Shown here piece after piece: positions 53,696 through 63,760 of a stretch of 64,000 nucleotides of DNA. Position 1 is the stretch's first letter, and every line of letters starts with the position of its first letter. The notes under the pieces are model-generated. The model was not told the DNA's origin, searched no databases, and saw nothing but the letters and a program-made list of their open reading frames with translations. The position numbers were made by a program, and so were the translations under genes. Origin of the DNA: Cliona cf. orientalis (lineage: Eukaryota > Porifera > Demospongiae > Clionaida > Clionaidae); contig OZ005689.1 of assembly GCA_963930775.1 (NCBI GenBank), forward strand, positions 34,271,235-34,335,234, read 5' to 3'.

Positions 53696-53910
53696 ACGTA
53701 TAGCCGGAAATATTGGCTGGCATTAAATTTGGCGGTTGAGCCCAAAATCGCTATTGCAAGAATATTGGCGGATTTAAATTTGGCGGTTCGGTACGGGATC
53801 GCAATACATGTATTATAAGAAATTTTGGCGGATCTTAATTTGGCGGTTGTAGTATAGACCGCCAAACCGCCAAAATTTAATTCCCCGCCAAATTTTCCGG
53901 CTATACGGTA
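53696..53910 (+). mobile_element. TACCGTATAGCCGGAAA MITE (copy 2)
   Basis: Begins ACGTATAGCCGGAAATATTG and ends TTTTCCGGCTATACGGTA. TTGGCGG modules occur in both arms, as in 14022-14250. It abuts directly on a TAGTTAGAGAC fragment at 53911. Confidence 0.8.
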
Positions 53911-54110
53911 ATAGTTAGAGACTGAGTCGACCATTGGACAAGGTCTCTAACTGATTTAGAATATAGCAACTGTAACCATGACATTTAGCCTGGGGACTAG
54001 GCTACTGTTGCACTGTGCTTCTTTCTTTGTCCATGGCAGCCCAATAATAGACCTCCTCTCTAAGAGGTCTATAAGTGAACTGAGAGGTCTCTAAGTGAAA
54101 TAATGTATGC
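53911..54110 (-). mobile_element. Deleted TAGTTAGAGAC-family copy
   Basis: TAGTTAGAGACTGAGTCGAC then CATTGGACAAGGTCTCTAACT shows a hairpin whose whole middle has been lost, followed by the family body (GATTTAGAATATAGCAACTG, GGGGACTAGGCTACTG, CTCTAAGAGGTCTATAAGTG). Confidence 0.6.
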
Positions 54111-54339
54111 ACGCGATTTTTGACAACGCTAGTCTGTATACTATATCTAAATTCAGTAACAATCATCGCTAGATAGCGACACAATGCCTTTAAACTACAA
54201 TACACTTTAAACTACAATACACTGTAGCCTGCAGTTGCTGCACTACTACTCCTTCCCTACAGTTGAGGGTTGGGGTCTGGAAATTAGGGTGGGACAATGT
54301 TCTATAGTAAAGGTGGTCTCATTGACATTGTGGCCACAC

Positions 54340-54600
54340 TAATAGTGGACTGACAATTTATGAATATTTGTGGAATTGCACAACTTGGGGTAAGTCTTTA
54401 ATCTGATAAAGCAACTACAAGGTGTTCAATGGAATAATATTGCTAGCTACCCACTATGCATGTGTACAGCTTCAAACTGAGAAGGGTAGAGGAAAAATAG
54501 AGGGATTTCTTTTCTGTTATGGAGCCCTGAAGGGAACTACATTAAAACTGAAAGGAGAGAGGGATGCTTTAGAGTGGGGCCTCAAGTGAATTATGCTTCA
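54340..54600 (+). repeat. Local segmental duplication unit, copy 1 of 3
   Basis: GTGGCCACACTAA(T/C)AGTGGA, ATATTTGTGGAATTGCACAA, CAACTACAAGGTGTT, GCTAGCTACCCACT and GTACAGCTTCAAACTGAGAA recur at 57131-57310 and 58151-58413. The third copy preserves GGAAAAATAGAGGGATTTCT, showing it is closest to this one over that part. Confidence 0.75.
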
Positions 54601-54673
54601 AGTCTGAGACCAAGACAGGAGAAGAAAAATAGGAAAAAGTGGTGTGGAGAGAGAGAGAGGGAGAAGCAAAACT

Positions 54674-54953
54674 TAGATCCTACTTATAACAAATACTGTG
54701 ATCTGATTGGTTAAACTGAAGTATCTATCCTTCATAGAAAATCATGTAAGTTCTGTAGAAAATCATGTAAATTTTCTTGCCTATGGTTAGGGTTGTTGCT
54801 AGGCAGCAGTTTATGTCTAGCTTTTGGGCATTGTTGCTAGGATCTAAACATGTTAGACACTGTTTAGTTGGTTTCTATGTGATTTAGCAGACCTCAGGGC
54901 TCAGTAGAACCCTCACTTCCCTCCGGATTTTACATAGAGACCTTCCAGTGCTC
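54674..54953 (+). mobile_element. CCAAT body plus damaged TTAGACACTG hairpin
   Basis: TAGATCCTACTTATAACAAA, TACTGTGATCTGATTGGTTA (reverse CCAAT) and GTTGTTGCTAGGCAGCAG lead into GTTAGACACTGTTTAGTTGG. The hairpin's right arm is lost after ACATAGAGACCTTCC. It parallels 56568-56887, which is intact. Confidence 0.65.
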
Positions 54954-55129
54954 CAAATAATTTTTGAAAGTGCAAGGACACAATGTCCTTCCATATCAAG
55001 AATGGACTGACATCCACAATAAATGATCAGACTAACTGACAGTCACTTTTTTCAGGGTGGCTTATCAAAGTCCTCACTAGAGCTGGAAGTACCAGCGTCT
55101 GTCTCTTCAGAACTTCTCTTTCTATATAA

Positions 55130-55380
55130 TAGTTAGAGACCGAGTCCAAGGTCTCTACGCATTTTAAGAGACCCGAAGGCCCGAGGCTGTAGCATCCCGA
55201 GCGAAGTGAGGGTGCTACTAAGGGCCTGAGGGTCTCTTAAAAGCGTAGAGACCATTGGACGAGGTCTCTAACTGATTTAGAATATAGCAACTGTACTTGT
55301 GGTAGTTGACCTGAGGACTAGGCTACTGTTGCAATGTGCATCTTTCTTTGCCCTTGGCTATACTTGTAGGTCTCTATGTA
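55130..55380 (+). mobile_element. TAGTTAGAGAC hairpin, complete, plus body
   Basis: Hairpin 55130-55273: left TAGTTAGAGACCGAGTCCAA, right GGACGAGGTCTCTAACT. The arms pair through CTCTACGC(A)TTTTAAGAGACC and the tip is CATCCCGAGCGAAGTGAGGG. The body begins GATTTAGAATATAGCAACTG. It is cut by the next hairpin at 55382. Confidence 0.75.
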
Positions 55381-55381
55381 A

Positions 55382-55499
55382 TAGTTATTGACCAACTCCC
55401 GAGGTTTGTATGCAGTATAGAAGCACAAATCCCGAGGGCAAAGCCCGAGGGATGAGTGCTTCTATACTGCATACAAAACGAGGGATTGATCAATAACTA
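55382..55499. mobile_element. TAGTTATTGACCA hairpin, 118 bp
   Basis: TAGTTATTGACCAACTCCCG and its counterpart GGGATTGATCAATAACTA. Arms include GTATGCAGTATAGAAGCAC, and the tip is CCCGAGGGCAAAGCCCGAGG. It is followed by ATTTTCTAGCCCATTGTTTC, the same flank as (reversed) beside 17803-17952, so this flank belongs to the element. Confidence 0.8.
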
Positions 55500-55554
55500 C
55501 GTATTTTCTAGCCCATTGTTTCCATGGATACAATAAACATGTTTTTTGCCCAAA

Positions 55555-55689
55555 CAGTTATTACCCAAGAAATGATGCAACATGGATTATGTTGCTCAAG
55601 GGCTAGATGTTGTCATGAGGGCATAGCGGAGTGAAACATCAGCCCCAGGGCAACTAACCCATGTTGCATCATTTCTTGGGTAATAACTG
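55555..55689. mobile_element. CAGTTATTACCCAAG hairpin, 135 bp
   Basis: CAGTTATTACCCAAGAAATG and CATTTCTTGGGTAATAACTG are perfect terminal inverted copies, continuing ATGCAACATGG. The tip region has CATGAGGGCATAGCGGAGTG. It sits inside the flank of the preceding element, splitting it (continuation at about 55700-55895). Confidence 0.8.
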
Positions 55690-55699
55690 ACTTGTTGTA

Positions 55700-56261
55700 T
55701 TTCCCTTCTGCCAAAAACATGAGGGCATTTCAACCTTATTTCTATAGGAATGACTGCATTTTACCCTTGGGCAAAATATCGGAATGAGTCGTGAGTATAC
55801 AACAAATGGACATGAGCCCTACAAGGAGGGACTGTATCACATATACAGTACACCTTGTATACCTTAGTAACCACATAGCAACGGGCTAGAAGAGAACTTG
55901 TAGGTCTCTATGAGAAATAGAGACCTCTGAGTGTCCAATCAGATCACAGTATTTGTTACAACTATATTCTAAACCTCACTAAAATATTTAATACTACCAC
56001 AGTACTGTACAAATGGAAAAGTCAACAGTTAGAGTGCATGCATACAATCAAACCTCATAAATACTGTACACTTGGCAGTAGTCTGCATGCATACAATCAG
56101 GTGCCTTAAAGCCTCACATATACTGTACATGTGGCAATAGTCTGCACTAGAGTCCAGTATAGTGCAGTGCAGGCATATATACAATCAGGTGAGAGTTAAT
56201 TTGACAGGACATTATGTCAGCCTAAGTTGATAATGGTCTGACATAGTTTAAAATTGACTGA
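55700..56261. other. Flank/body DNA of hairpin-type elements
   Basis: 55810-55893 (GGACATGAGCCCTACAAGGA ... GCAACGGGCTAG) is the reverse of 17641-17705. 55944-55975 carries CCAATCAGATCACAGTATTT then GTTACAACTATATTCTAA, the conserved body end. The rest has CATGCATACAATCA(A/G)(A/G)-type short direct repeats (56036, 56089). Confidence 0.55.
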
Positions 56262-56298
56262 AAATCACCTAGAAACCTCCTAAACAGTGTCTAACTAT
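56262..56298. mobile_element. Right-arm remnant of a TAGTTAGACACTG hairpin
   Basis: ATCACCTAGAAACCTCCTAA then ACAGTGTCTAACTATTA equals the right end of the complete hairpins at 56887 and 57885. The left arm is missing. Confidence 0.6.
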
Positions 56299-56567
56299 TA
56301 TATAGAAAATTGTACATACCAATGTAGCCAAGGGTTCAAAAAAGACTGCTGGCCATCCTACAGCATTTTTAGTAGGCAGCAAAATTTACAGTAAAAACTG
56401 ATGGCTGCGTTAAAAGGGGAACATTCATATGATTTATACTGGAAGGCCAGTCTGCGAAGTCATCCCAGTTCAAACATGCACACAATAATGACATTATTTC
56501 GTGGATCTACATGTACATGTACATGTACCTTCAGCCGATAGTGGCTTATCCACAAAAAATAGCGAAA

Positions 56568-56887
56568 ATTAGATCCTACTTGTAACAAATACTGTGATCT
56601 GATTGGTTAAACTGAAGTATCTATCCTTCATAGAAAATCATGTAAGCTCTGTAGAAAATCATGTAAATTTTCTTGCCTATGCTTAGGGTTGTTGCTAGGC
56701 AGCAGTTTATGTGTCTAGCTTTCGGGCATTGTTGCTAGGATCTAAACATGTTAGACACTGCTTAGTCCGTTTCTAGTGATTTAGAAGACCTCAGGGCTCA
56801 GTAGAAGCCTCACTTTGCTCAGGATTCTACACAGAGCCCTTTGGTCTTCTAAATCATGTAGAAGCCTCCTAAACAGTGTCTAACTAT
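56568..56887 (+). mobile_element. CCAAT body plus TTAGACACTG hairpin, complete
   Basis: Body from AGATCCTACTTGTAACAAAT, GTGATCTGATTGGTTAAACT, TATCCTTCATAGAAAATCAT. Hairpin 56750-56887 has ends TTAGACACTGCTTAGTCC and GCCTCCTAAACAGTGTCTAA and a tip with CCTCACTTTGCTCAGGATTC. Confidence 0.7.
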
Positions 56888-57036
56888 TATGTATTGCTAG
56901 AGCCAGAGGGCAAAACTTGTAGGTGACTATGAAAATCTTGTAGGTGACTATGAGAAGCTTGTAGGTGACTATGAATATAGATACCTGTCAGTAGCCAATC
57001 AAATTGCAGTATTCATTACAGCTATGATCTAACTGC
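56888..57036. repeat. Inverted partner of 57583-57747
   Basis: GAGCCAGAGGGCAAAACTTG, three TTGTAGGTGACTATGA repeats, CAGTAGCCAATCAAATTGCA and TAACTGCAGTTAGA are the reverse complement of 57583-57725. Together with the two hairpins, this makes a 1.1-kb mirrored block 56750-57885. Confidence 0.75.
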
Positions 57037-57060
57037 AGTTAGAGCTTAAGTTGTTAAAAA

Positions 57061-57310
57061 TTATCTCTCTCTCTCTCTCTCTCCCTCTCCTCTCTTTCTC
57101 TCTCCCTCCTTCCCTTTTTCTAACTTTGAAGTGGCCACACTAACAGTGGACAGACTAATTTACTAATATTTGTGGAGTTGCACAACTTTGGGTCAAGTCT
57201 TGGATCTGATAGCTCAGTCCAAAGGATACTCCAGCAACTACAAGGTGTTAAAAGTGAATAATATTGCTAGCTACCCACTGTGCCTGTGTACAGCTTCTAA
57301 CTGAGAAGGT
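57061..57310 (+). repeat. CT-rich tract and segmental duplication unit, copy 2
   Basis: CT microsatellite 57064-57115, ending CCCTCCTTCCCTTTTTCTAA, then GTGGCCACACTAACAGTGGA and the shared unit to about 57310. The same join (CT tract, CCCTCCTTCCC, GTGGCCAC) occurs at 58125-58160. Confidence 0.75.
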
Positions 57311-57469
57311 ATTTTGTTAACACACTTTACAAATAAAAACCCTGGAGTACAGCTGATGCCACGAGCGAAGGCTCGCCCTGCCTGATGATATCATCTTCCT
57401 AGTATTATTATGGTGTAGCCTGCAGTTGCTGTATGCAAGTAGCTATAGTGAAGTCACAACCAAAAACTA

Positions 57470-57582
57470 AAAAACAGAGCTACATATACCTAGCCCACAA
57501 AAATTTAATCAACGGTGGAACACTGGTATACATAGTAACAATACCAAGTACCTTAGAATATTTCCACCCACTCTAACTGCAG
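57470..57582 (+). repeat. Duplicated segment (also at 58668-58800)
   Basis: CACAACCAAAAACTAAAAAA, CAGAGCTACATATACCTAGC, AATTTAATCAACGGTGGAAC and ATTTCCACCCACTCTAACTG occur twice, with small indels. Confidence 0.75.
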
Positions 57583-57885
57583 TTAGATCATAGCTGTAAT
57601 GAATACTGCAATTTGATTGGCTACTGACAGGTATCTATATCTCATAGTCACCTACAAGCTTCTCATAGTCACCTACAAGATTTTCATAGTCACCTACAAG
57701 TTTTGCCCTCTGGCTCTTAGCAATACAAAACTATATGATCTAAACTTGTTAGACACTGTTTAGTTGGTTTCTATGTGATTTAGAAGACCTCAGGACTCTC
57801 ATAGAACCCTCGCTTCGCTCGGGATTCTATATAGAGTCCTTCGGTCTTCTAAATCACATAGAAACCTCCTAAACAGTGTCTAACT
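57583..57885 (+). mobile_element. CCAAT-type body plus TTAGACACTG hairpin
   Basis: Body: AGTTAGATCATAGCTGTAAT, GCAATTTGATTGGCTACTGA, three TCATAGTCACCTACAAG repeats. Hairpin 57748-57885: TTAGACACTGTTTAGTTGGT ... AACCTCCTAAACAGTGTCTA, tip CCCTCGCTTCGCTCGGGATT. The body differs from 41.8 and 56.6 kb but keeps the same CCAAT module and hairpin. Confidence 0.7.
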
Positions 57886-57957
57886 AATATTTAGAGCTTA
57901 AGTTGTTAAAAATTATCAAAAGTATATGTAGTACCTGCATACATGTACTTCACCCAA

Positions 57958-58129
<172 letters not shown>

Positions 58130-58150
58130 CTTCCCTTTTTCTAACTTTGA

Positions 58151-58810
58151 AGTGGCCACACTAACAGTGGACAGACTAATTTACTAATATTTGTGGAATT
58201 GCACAACTTTGGGTCAAGTCTTGGATCTGATAGCTCAGTCCAAAGGATACTCCAGCAACTACAAGGTGTTAAAAGTGAATAATATTGCTAGCTACCCACT
58301 GTGCCTGTGTACAGCTTCAAACTGAGAAGGGTACAGGAAAAATAGAGGGATTTCTTTTCTGTTATGGAACCCTGAAGTGAACTACATTAAAACTGAAATG
58401 AGAGAGGGATGTTTTATATGCAACAGTTACAACAATGTTAAGGTTATGGTAGCCAGTTTATAGTTCCAATGTCAGATAAACATAGGAGAGGGAGAGATAA
58501 TGATCTAGCAGTGGTTTTAGCTATAAGCAACTTGAACTACAATAATAATTATTATTATTATGGTGTAGCCTGCAGTTGCTGTATGTAAGTAGCTACCTAC
58601 TATACACATTTGGTATAATGTTACTATGCTAATGTCACTAAGACCAGTCTCCAGTAGAGCATCCATAGTGAAGTCACAACCAAAAACTAAAAAACAGAGC
58701 TACATATACCTAGCCCACAAAAATTTAATCAACGGTGGAACACTGGTATACCATAGTAACACCAAGTACCTTAGAAGATTTCCACCCACTCTAACTGCAG
58801 TTAGAGCTTG
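58151..58810 (+). repeat. Segmental duplication unit, copy 3, and second copy of 57470-57582
   Basis: 58151-58413 matches 54340-54580 and 57131-57310. 58668-58800 matches 57470-57600. TATGGTGTAGCCTGCAGTTG before it (58559) also precedes copy 2 (57409). Confidence 0.75.
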
Positions 58811-58868
58811 TTAAAAATTATCTAAGGTATATTATGTAGTACCTGCATACATGTACTCACCCAAGCGT

Positions 58869-58928
<60 letters not shown>

Positions 58929-59098
58929 GGGAGAGGAAGAGGGAGGGAGAGGGAAAGAGAGAGAGGGAGGAAGGGAGAGAGAGAGAGGGAGGGAGGGAGG
59001 GAGGGAGGGGGGGAGAGAGAGCCCCTCTTCCTCTCCCTCCCTCCCTATACCTTTCCTTTCCCTCTCTCTTCCCCTCTTTCTCTCTCCCTCCTGTTTTG
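58869..59098. repeat. CT microsatellite switching to GA/GGGA tract
   Basis: CT run 58869-58927 flips at TCTCTAGGGAGAGG to a purine run (GAGAGG, GGGAGGGAGGGAGGG) to about 59019, then back to pyrimidines to 59092. The strand switch makes a natural hairpin, and the GGGA repeats could form quadruplexes. Confidence 0.85.
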
Positions 59099-59339
59099 AA
59101 GTGGTCACCATAAGCAAATCACCCCAATGGACAGTAGTGTTTGCAGAATTATACAAGCCTTCAGATCTGGTCTAAAGATGCTACTACAAGGTATTAGAAA
59201 TGAATATTGTTAGCTATGCCAGCTACACTGCCATATCCCTTGCACATGCACCAAGGGTTAATTACAGACACACACTTAAGCAATGATACCAATGAACTAC
59301 AAAGGGTTAAACTTAATTCAATGCTAAACATGTGGTAGT

Positions 59340-59471
59340 AATGGGCACCTACGTGGTGTTTGACGGTCAGTAATGGTCATCACTTGGAAATATGAGGATC
59401 CTGCGAATAAGTCCCCTCCCCACTTTAGCCCAATGCTAGCATTCACAAAGGTAATCGTGGGATTCTACAGT
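59340..59471 (+). mobile_element. 3' half of a TACCGTAGAATCCC MITE
   Basis: GGTCAGTAATGGTCATCACT, GAATAAGTCCCCTCCCCACT and TAATCGTGGGATTCTACAGTA match the right half of 37085-37456. Confidence 0.65.
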
Positions 59472-59865
59472 AATTCAATAAGCGGCGTATCTGTATCAAA
59501 GACCTCTGGTCTTTATTCCTGGTGGCCGTTTCTAGATGGGTTTCTCGATTTTGATTGTGCACGTATGTAGCATGTGAATTCATGCTAAAAAGTAGTCCAG
59601 TTTTGGCCTGACAAATTCATGCAAATCACTTACATAAAAGCATTTGCAATCAATTCAGGTAAAAGGGCACAGTGCCTATTCTAGTGCATCAGCAAAAAGG
59701 AGAAAGAAGAATGGGTGATACCTTCAGCAGTATATATTATGTGCATGCCACATATACCCTTATACATTGAAATTTTGGACAGGAGAACTAAATTCGCCAT
59801 TATCGCTACCTACTCTTGTTGGTGAAACTTTATCATGCTGATATTTGTTCTGTGTAACAATTATC

Positions 59866-60571
59866 GTAGAATCCTACAATTACGCCCCAGGCCCCCCCCC
59901 CCCCCCCCCCCCCCCCCCACATTTTTGGCTCAAGTTCCTACATAGGTAGTTTTGTCTTGCATACAAGCCTCCCTTCTCTGGCTATATAATGTAGATACTG
60001 GAGTCCATAATTACCCCGCACGCATGCGCAAGGGGTAAAGCAATCGGTTTGTATGTCTGTTGTCGTCGGCACGAAAATCGCCAGATCTAGAGTTCTAGGC
60101 GTCTGTGCGTGCTATAAGCACAAGCAATCGATAGATATCGGTGAAAAAATTGCTTGCACGTGCTTCGAATTTCTCAAAAAGGCTTACTAGTGCTACAAAT
60201 CGTGCTTTTTTCTGTTCAGCATGCCTGTGGTTTATAGACCACACCCACTCTTTTAGCATAATAGTATGCGGATGCGACTGTGCATGCTCAAGTACTGTGT
60301 TGGAAAGGGTCATCACGTCATGAAACCACTACATGTGTGCCTCATAGTGTTGCAATACTACGCTATAGTGGCTACAGGGCGCGCAGGGTATGTGCTCTAC
60401 AGAGCTCTAGTTAACTAAACAGACAAAGTGCAAAGATCGCACGCCCACGTGGCATTCTTTGGTCGGTAATGGTCGTCACTCGGAAATGTCACAATCGAGC
60501 AAATAAACCCCCTCCCACTTTTGCCCAAAGCTTGCATGCAAAAGAAAAGGGGGGTAATTGCGGATTCTACA
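59866..60571 (+). mobile_element. TACCGTAGAATCCC MITE interrupted by another repeat
   Basis: The left part (GTAGAATCCTACAATTACGC, a C-tract at 59890-59919, TCAAGTTCCTACATAGGTAG) and the right part (GATCGCACGCCCACGTGGCA ... TAATTGCGGATTCTACAGTA) belong to one copy. Its middle is replaced by 60012-60412, which starts TTACCCCGCACGCATGCGCA then AGGGGTAA. Confidence 0.65.
60012..60412 (+). repeat. GCATGCGC-type repeat nested in the MITE
   Basis: Start TTACCCCGCACGCATGCGCA and GGTTTGTATGTCTGTTGTCG parallels the repeats at 24383 and 38066. About 105 bp of the host MITE is absent at the site, so this is an insertion with deletion. Confidence 0.5.
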
Positions 60572-60574
60572 GTA

Positions 60575-61030
60575 CATAGGGGATATTGGCAAATTTTTAT
60601 CCAGCAAAACTTTCCATATATACACCAAACATAACTTACTTCTATGCAGGACTTGCCATTTGTGATTTCTTAGGGTAGCTGAGTGAGGGAAGGAACTGCT
60701 CGAGCTGCAGAAAAGGTGGAAAATAGGACTGTCACAGCAGTACAATGTACTTGCAAATCAGTAGAAGTACAAAAGCACAATTTCAAACTACACTCATCAA
60801 TTCAGATAATTGATCATGTTGTAGAGACTCGTAGCTACGTGTGTATGTTTATTCAACTTCTTGTAACATAAATTCAACAACAAAACACAGAACGTTTTGA
60901 CCCAAAGGCTTTTATCAGCTTTACTGAGCAGAACCGGAAACACAAAATGACTTAAATGATGAGATAAGATTCTTATACGAAAAATAGAAGAAAGGGGTGT
61001 GGTAAAGAAGAGGGGATCCAATGGATATCA
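60575..61030. other. Intergenic, no gene recognised
   Basis: Short ORFs only; no feature called. Confidence 0.4.
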
Positions 61031-61962
61031 CTGAAGCCGGTGTAGTAGAGAAATGGGCCCCCCATAGTTTTGGGTCCCCCCGGTCCCATATCTCTAGTGA
61101 TATACGCCCCCAGGCCTCATATCGCTAGAGATATGCGACCCCGTACCAGGTACTATATCACTAGCGATATAGGGCCCGCGTAGGGATATGCACCCCGCCC
61201 CCCTTCCCCCAGCTCCAGAATCATATTATTGCTGCTTCTTGTCACTTGTTTGCGGATCAGCAAGTTCCTGATGACTCTAGCAGCTGCAGGTAATGTTAGC
61301 TACTCAGATGATCGTCGCCTCTCCACCGCACGGTGATTGAATCAAGCCACACCCCTTCGACATACGATAACTCGGAGAAGTCAGTTCCCATTATGAAGTA
61401 GAGCTTCTCAGTTCTTTTTTTTTTTTTTTCTAGTCCCATGAAGTCAGACACCTATTCGAGTATCTGGACTCTATACAGTTTCGTAAAAACGCTATATAAC
61501 AATTATTATCTCGATTGCTTTGCGCAGCGTACATATTAAAATTAAAAATTATTGCACATCTGATTTAGTAGACTACCATCGACTCTGGCTCGTTCTGGAA
61601 AGGCATTGTTCGACTATATCGATTACATTCGTGCAAATGGGGCGTGGCAAAACGGTCGAAGTGGACGTATACCAGACTACATCAATAAAAAATGAAAGAT
61701 GATCGAACGTTTGCTACAGTGAATTGCGCAAGTTATGGCCACGACGCTCGTGCTGTAAGCGACGAAGTGAGTACGAGGGCAGCCATGGACGCTGTTACTA
61801 CGCCTTCCTAAGGTGCTTCGTCACACATAGGGCTAGGGGGTCCATATCACTGGGAGGGCCCAAACCTCTAGATATATAGGACCCATACCGCTAGCGATAT
61901 GGGGGTACGGGGGGCCCATTTCACGGGGGGTACCATATCGCTCTTACACCGGGTCTCAGAAG
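61031..61962. mobile_element. Element with CCGGTGTA ends and arrays of ATATCxCTAGxGATAT palindromes
   Basis: Left end GAAGCCGGTGTAGTAGAG with ATGGGCCCCCCAT, right end GGGGGGCCCATTTCACGGGG ... CTCTTACACCGGGTC. Just inside the left end three 16-bp palindromes lie at 61088-61103, 61119-61134 and 61155-61170 (ATATC(T/G/A)CTAG(T/A/C)GATAT). The right side has one near-complete unit (61885-61900) and half-units at 61844 and 61934. The interior is mostly unrelated AT-rich DNA with no transposase. Arrays of subterminal palindromes are typical transposase-binding sites, so this is probably a non-autonomous DNA element. Confidence 0.6.
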
Positions 61963-62049
61963 CCACCAGAAACAGTCTTAGAGGTTGAAAAAATTAAAAT
62001 TTTCCTGGGGGAGCATTCCCACAGTTAATGAGCACTTTTATTATATACA

Positions 62050-62660
62050 TGTATATACAACGAAAAATATTTTTCAGACGGTCATTTTTCTTACATTTGT
62101 ATATAGTCTATGTCATTACATGAGGGCATGGATACACGTCTTGGATGCGCCCGGTTGCTATGAACGCGCGGCGCGAGCGGAGAGAAAGTCCATACTACAA
62201 AGCTCAGGATTGGTCAGAACTGTGGGGCTGTGTGCACAAAGAAGAGTGGCCTTGATGCCTCGGGCCATAGCTACAGCTAGAGACGCATTGTTGAATGATT
62301 GGCGCGAAAGCGCCGCGTGTTTCGAAAAGCCTGCTAAGCAGGCGCTGGCGCTAGCCATCGGGCCTCGAGTAAAGCAAGAGGCGAGGTCTGTTCTTTGTCA
62401 TATCTGTCAGTAGTCCGGTAGCAACGTTCAAGCAGAGTGAGAACGTCACCATTGCACGCTTAGTTGGAACTGCTTGGTATGAGGGGTGTGGCCTCTGCAA
62501 CCGCTTCCATCTGCGCATGCGCACGGTTCTAATGGGCAATCCTACCAAGGCAGGACACTGTTTGTGCATGAACTATATCTCTATGCATATCCTGTTAATA
62601 GATGATTATATATGCTAGCCACATTATCCCATGATTGTGACATTAAACATACACTTGTTT
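62050..62660 (+). repeat. AACGAAAAATA dispersed repeat (copy 3)
   Basis: CAACGAAAAATATTTTTCAG to TTAAACATACACTTG, collinear with 42047-42562 apart from indels, including the GCTGTGTGCACAAAGAAGAG and CTGCGCATGCGCACGG segments. Confidence 0.65.
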
Positions 62661-62678
62661 AGATTACTGCTTTTTGAA

Positions 62679-62903
62679 TACCTTATTTCTTCTACAAATT
62701 CGGCCCTTCTAATTATTCGGCATCCTATACCAAATGATTGAAAATAGTCTCTTATTTCAGCAAAGGTTGTCACGCTTATACGCTATGAACAGGAATAGAA
62801 TGCGCACGCAGACAGAATGTTGAATATTAACCTCTAAAAAGTTGGCGAAACTAAAGCAAATAATATTTCTATTTCCATGCGGAATTCTTAGAAGAAATAC
62901 GGT
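62679..62903 (+). mobile_element. TACCGTATTTCTTCTA MITE (copy 2)
   Basis: Left TACCTTATTTCTTCTACAAA, right CTTAGAAGAAATACGGT. The interior GAATGCGCACGCAGACAGAA and TGTTGAATATTAACCTC is shared with 20028-20250. Confidence 0.75.
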
Positions 62904-63419
62904 CTATATGTATGGTCGAGAACAGCAGTGCTAACAGAACCAAGCCAATTCTTAGCTTCGTCCCCAGGCCTTCTGATTGGGGTTAGGTGGAGACAAAGCC
63001 TGGCGTCCACTGCATGCATATGCTCTGTTATTCTTAAGATTTTGAATAATCCAATTACATATAGATACTTCCGACTATTCTTGCCCTTTGACCTTAATTC
63101 TCATGCTGAACATACCTAGAAATGGCAGGCTTGGACAGTTGGATTCTCGAGCAAGATTTTAAGATAGCTCGAGAGATGTTGTCACATTGATTGATGAAGG
63201 CCTCTAAACAGCGTGGGCGTATATTTAGCGCGAGCGCTAGTGCAAAGGTCAGGAGGTCATCCTGATATAAATGTACATGTATGTTTCACTTGTCAGCACG
63301 TGGTAAGGATTAGTGTACGGACACTTTTATGGACATTTTTATGGGGTTGATGCATGTGCATGCAGTGGATACCAAGCCTTCTCTCCTCTCCCCACTAAGA
63401 AGGCCTGAGATGCCTTCTC

Positions 63420-63660
63420 TGACTATAAAATAGAGCCCCTAAGCCAATAAAATAGTAGCTACAGCTAGCAAACTAGCCATATTATTCCTTACTTTGTCCT
63501 TTTCTCAAGGTTTGCCCATCAAACGGCTGGAGAAAATGCAGAGATCATGTGCCACGTGGAATTCAGCAGTTGGTAATGGTCGTCATACAGAAATGTAGTA
63601 TAAAATTATTATTTGCTCAATGCTAGCATGGCGGGGATGTAACTGCGGCATTGTACAGTA
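63420..63660 (+). mobile_element. Worn TACCGTAGAATCCC MITE copy
   Basis: TAGTAGCTACAGCTAGCAAA, GTAATGGTCGTCATACAGAA and GTAACTGCGGCATTGTACAGTA match 37085-37456 with many substitutions; the left terminus is absent. Confidence 0.6.
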
Positions 63661-63760
63661 AATCAATGAACTATGAAACAACCCTTAAAAAAGCATGCAC
63701 TTACCATGTACATGTATGCATCACAGAGTCAGTAGACTCTATAAGTAGGGATGGCCCGGA

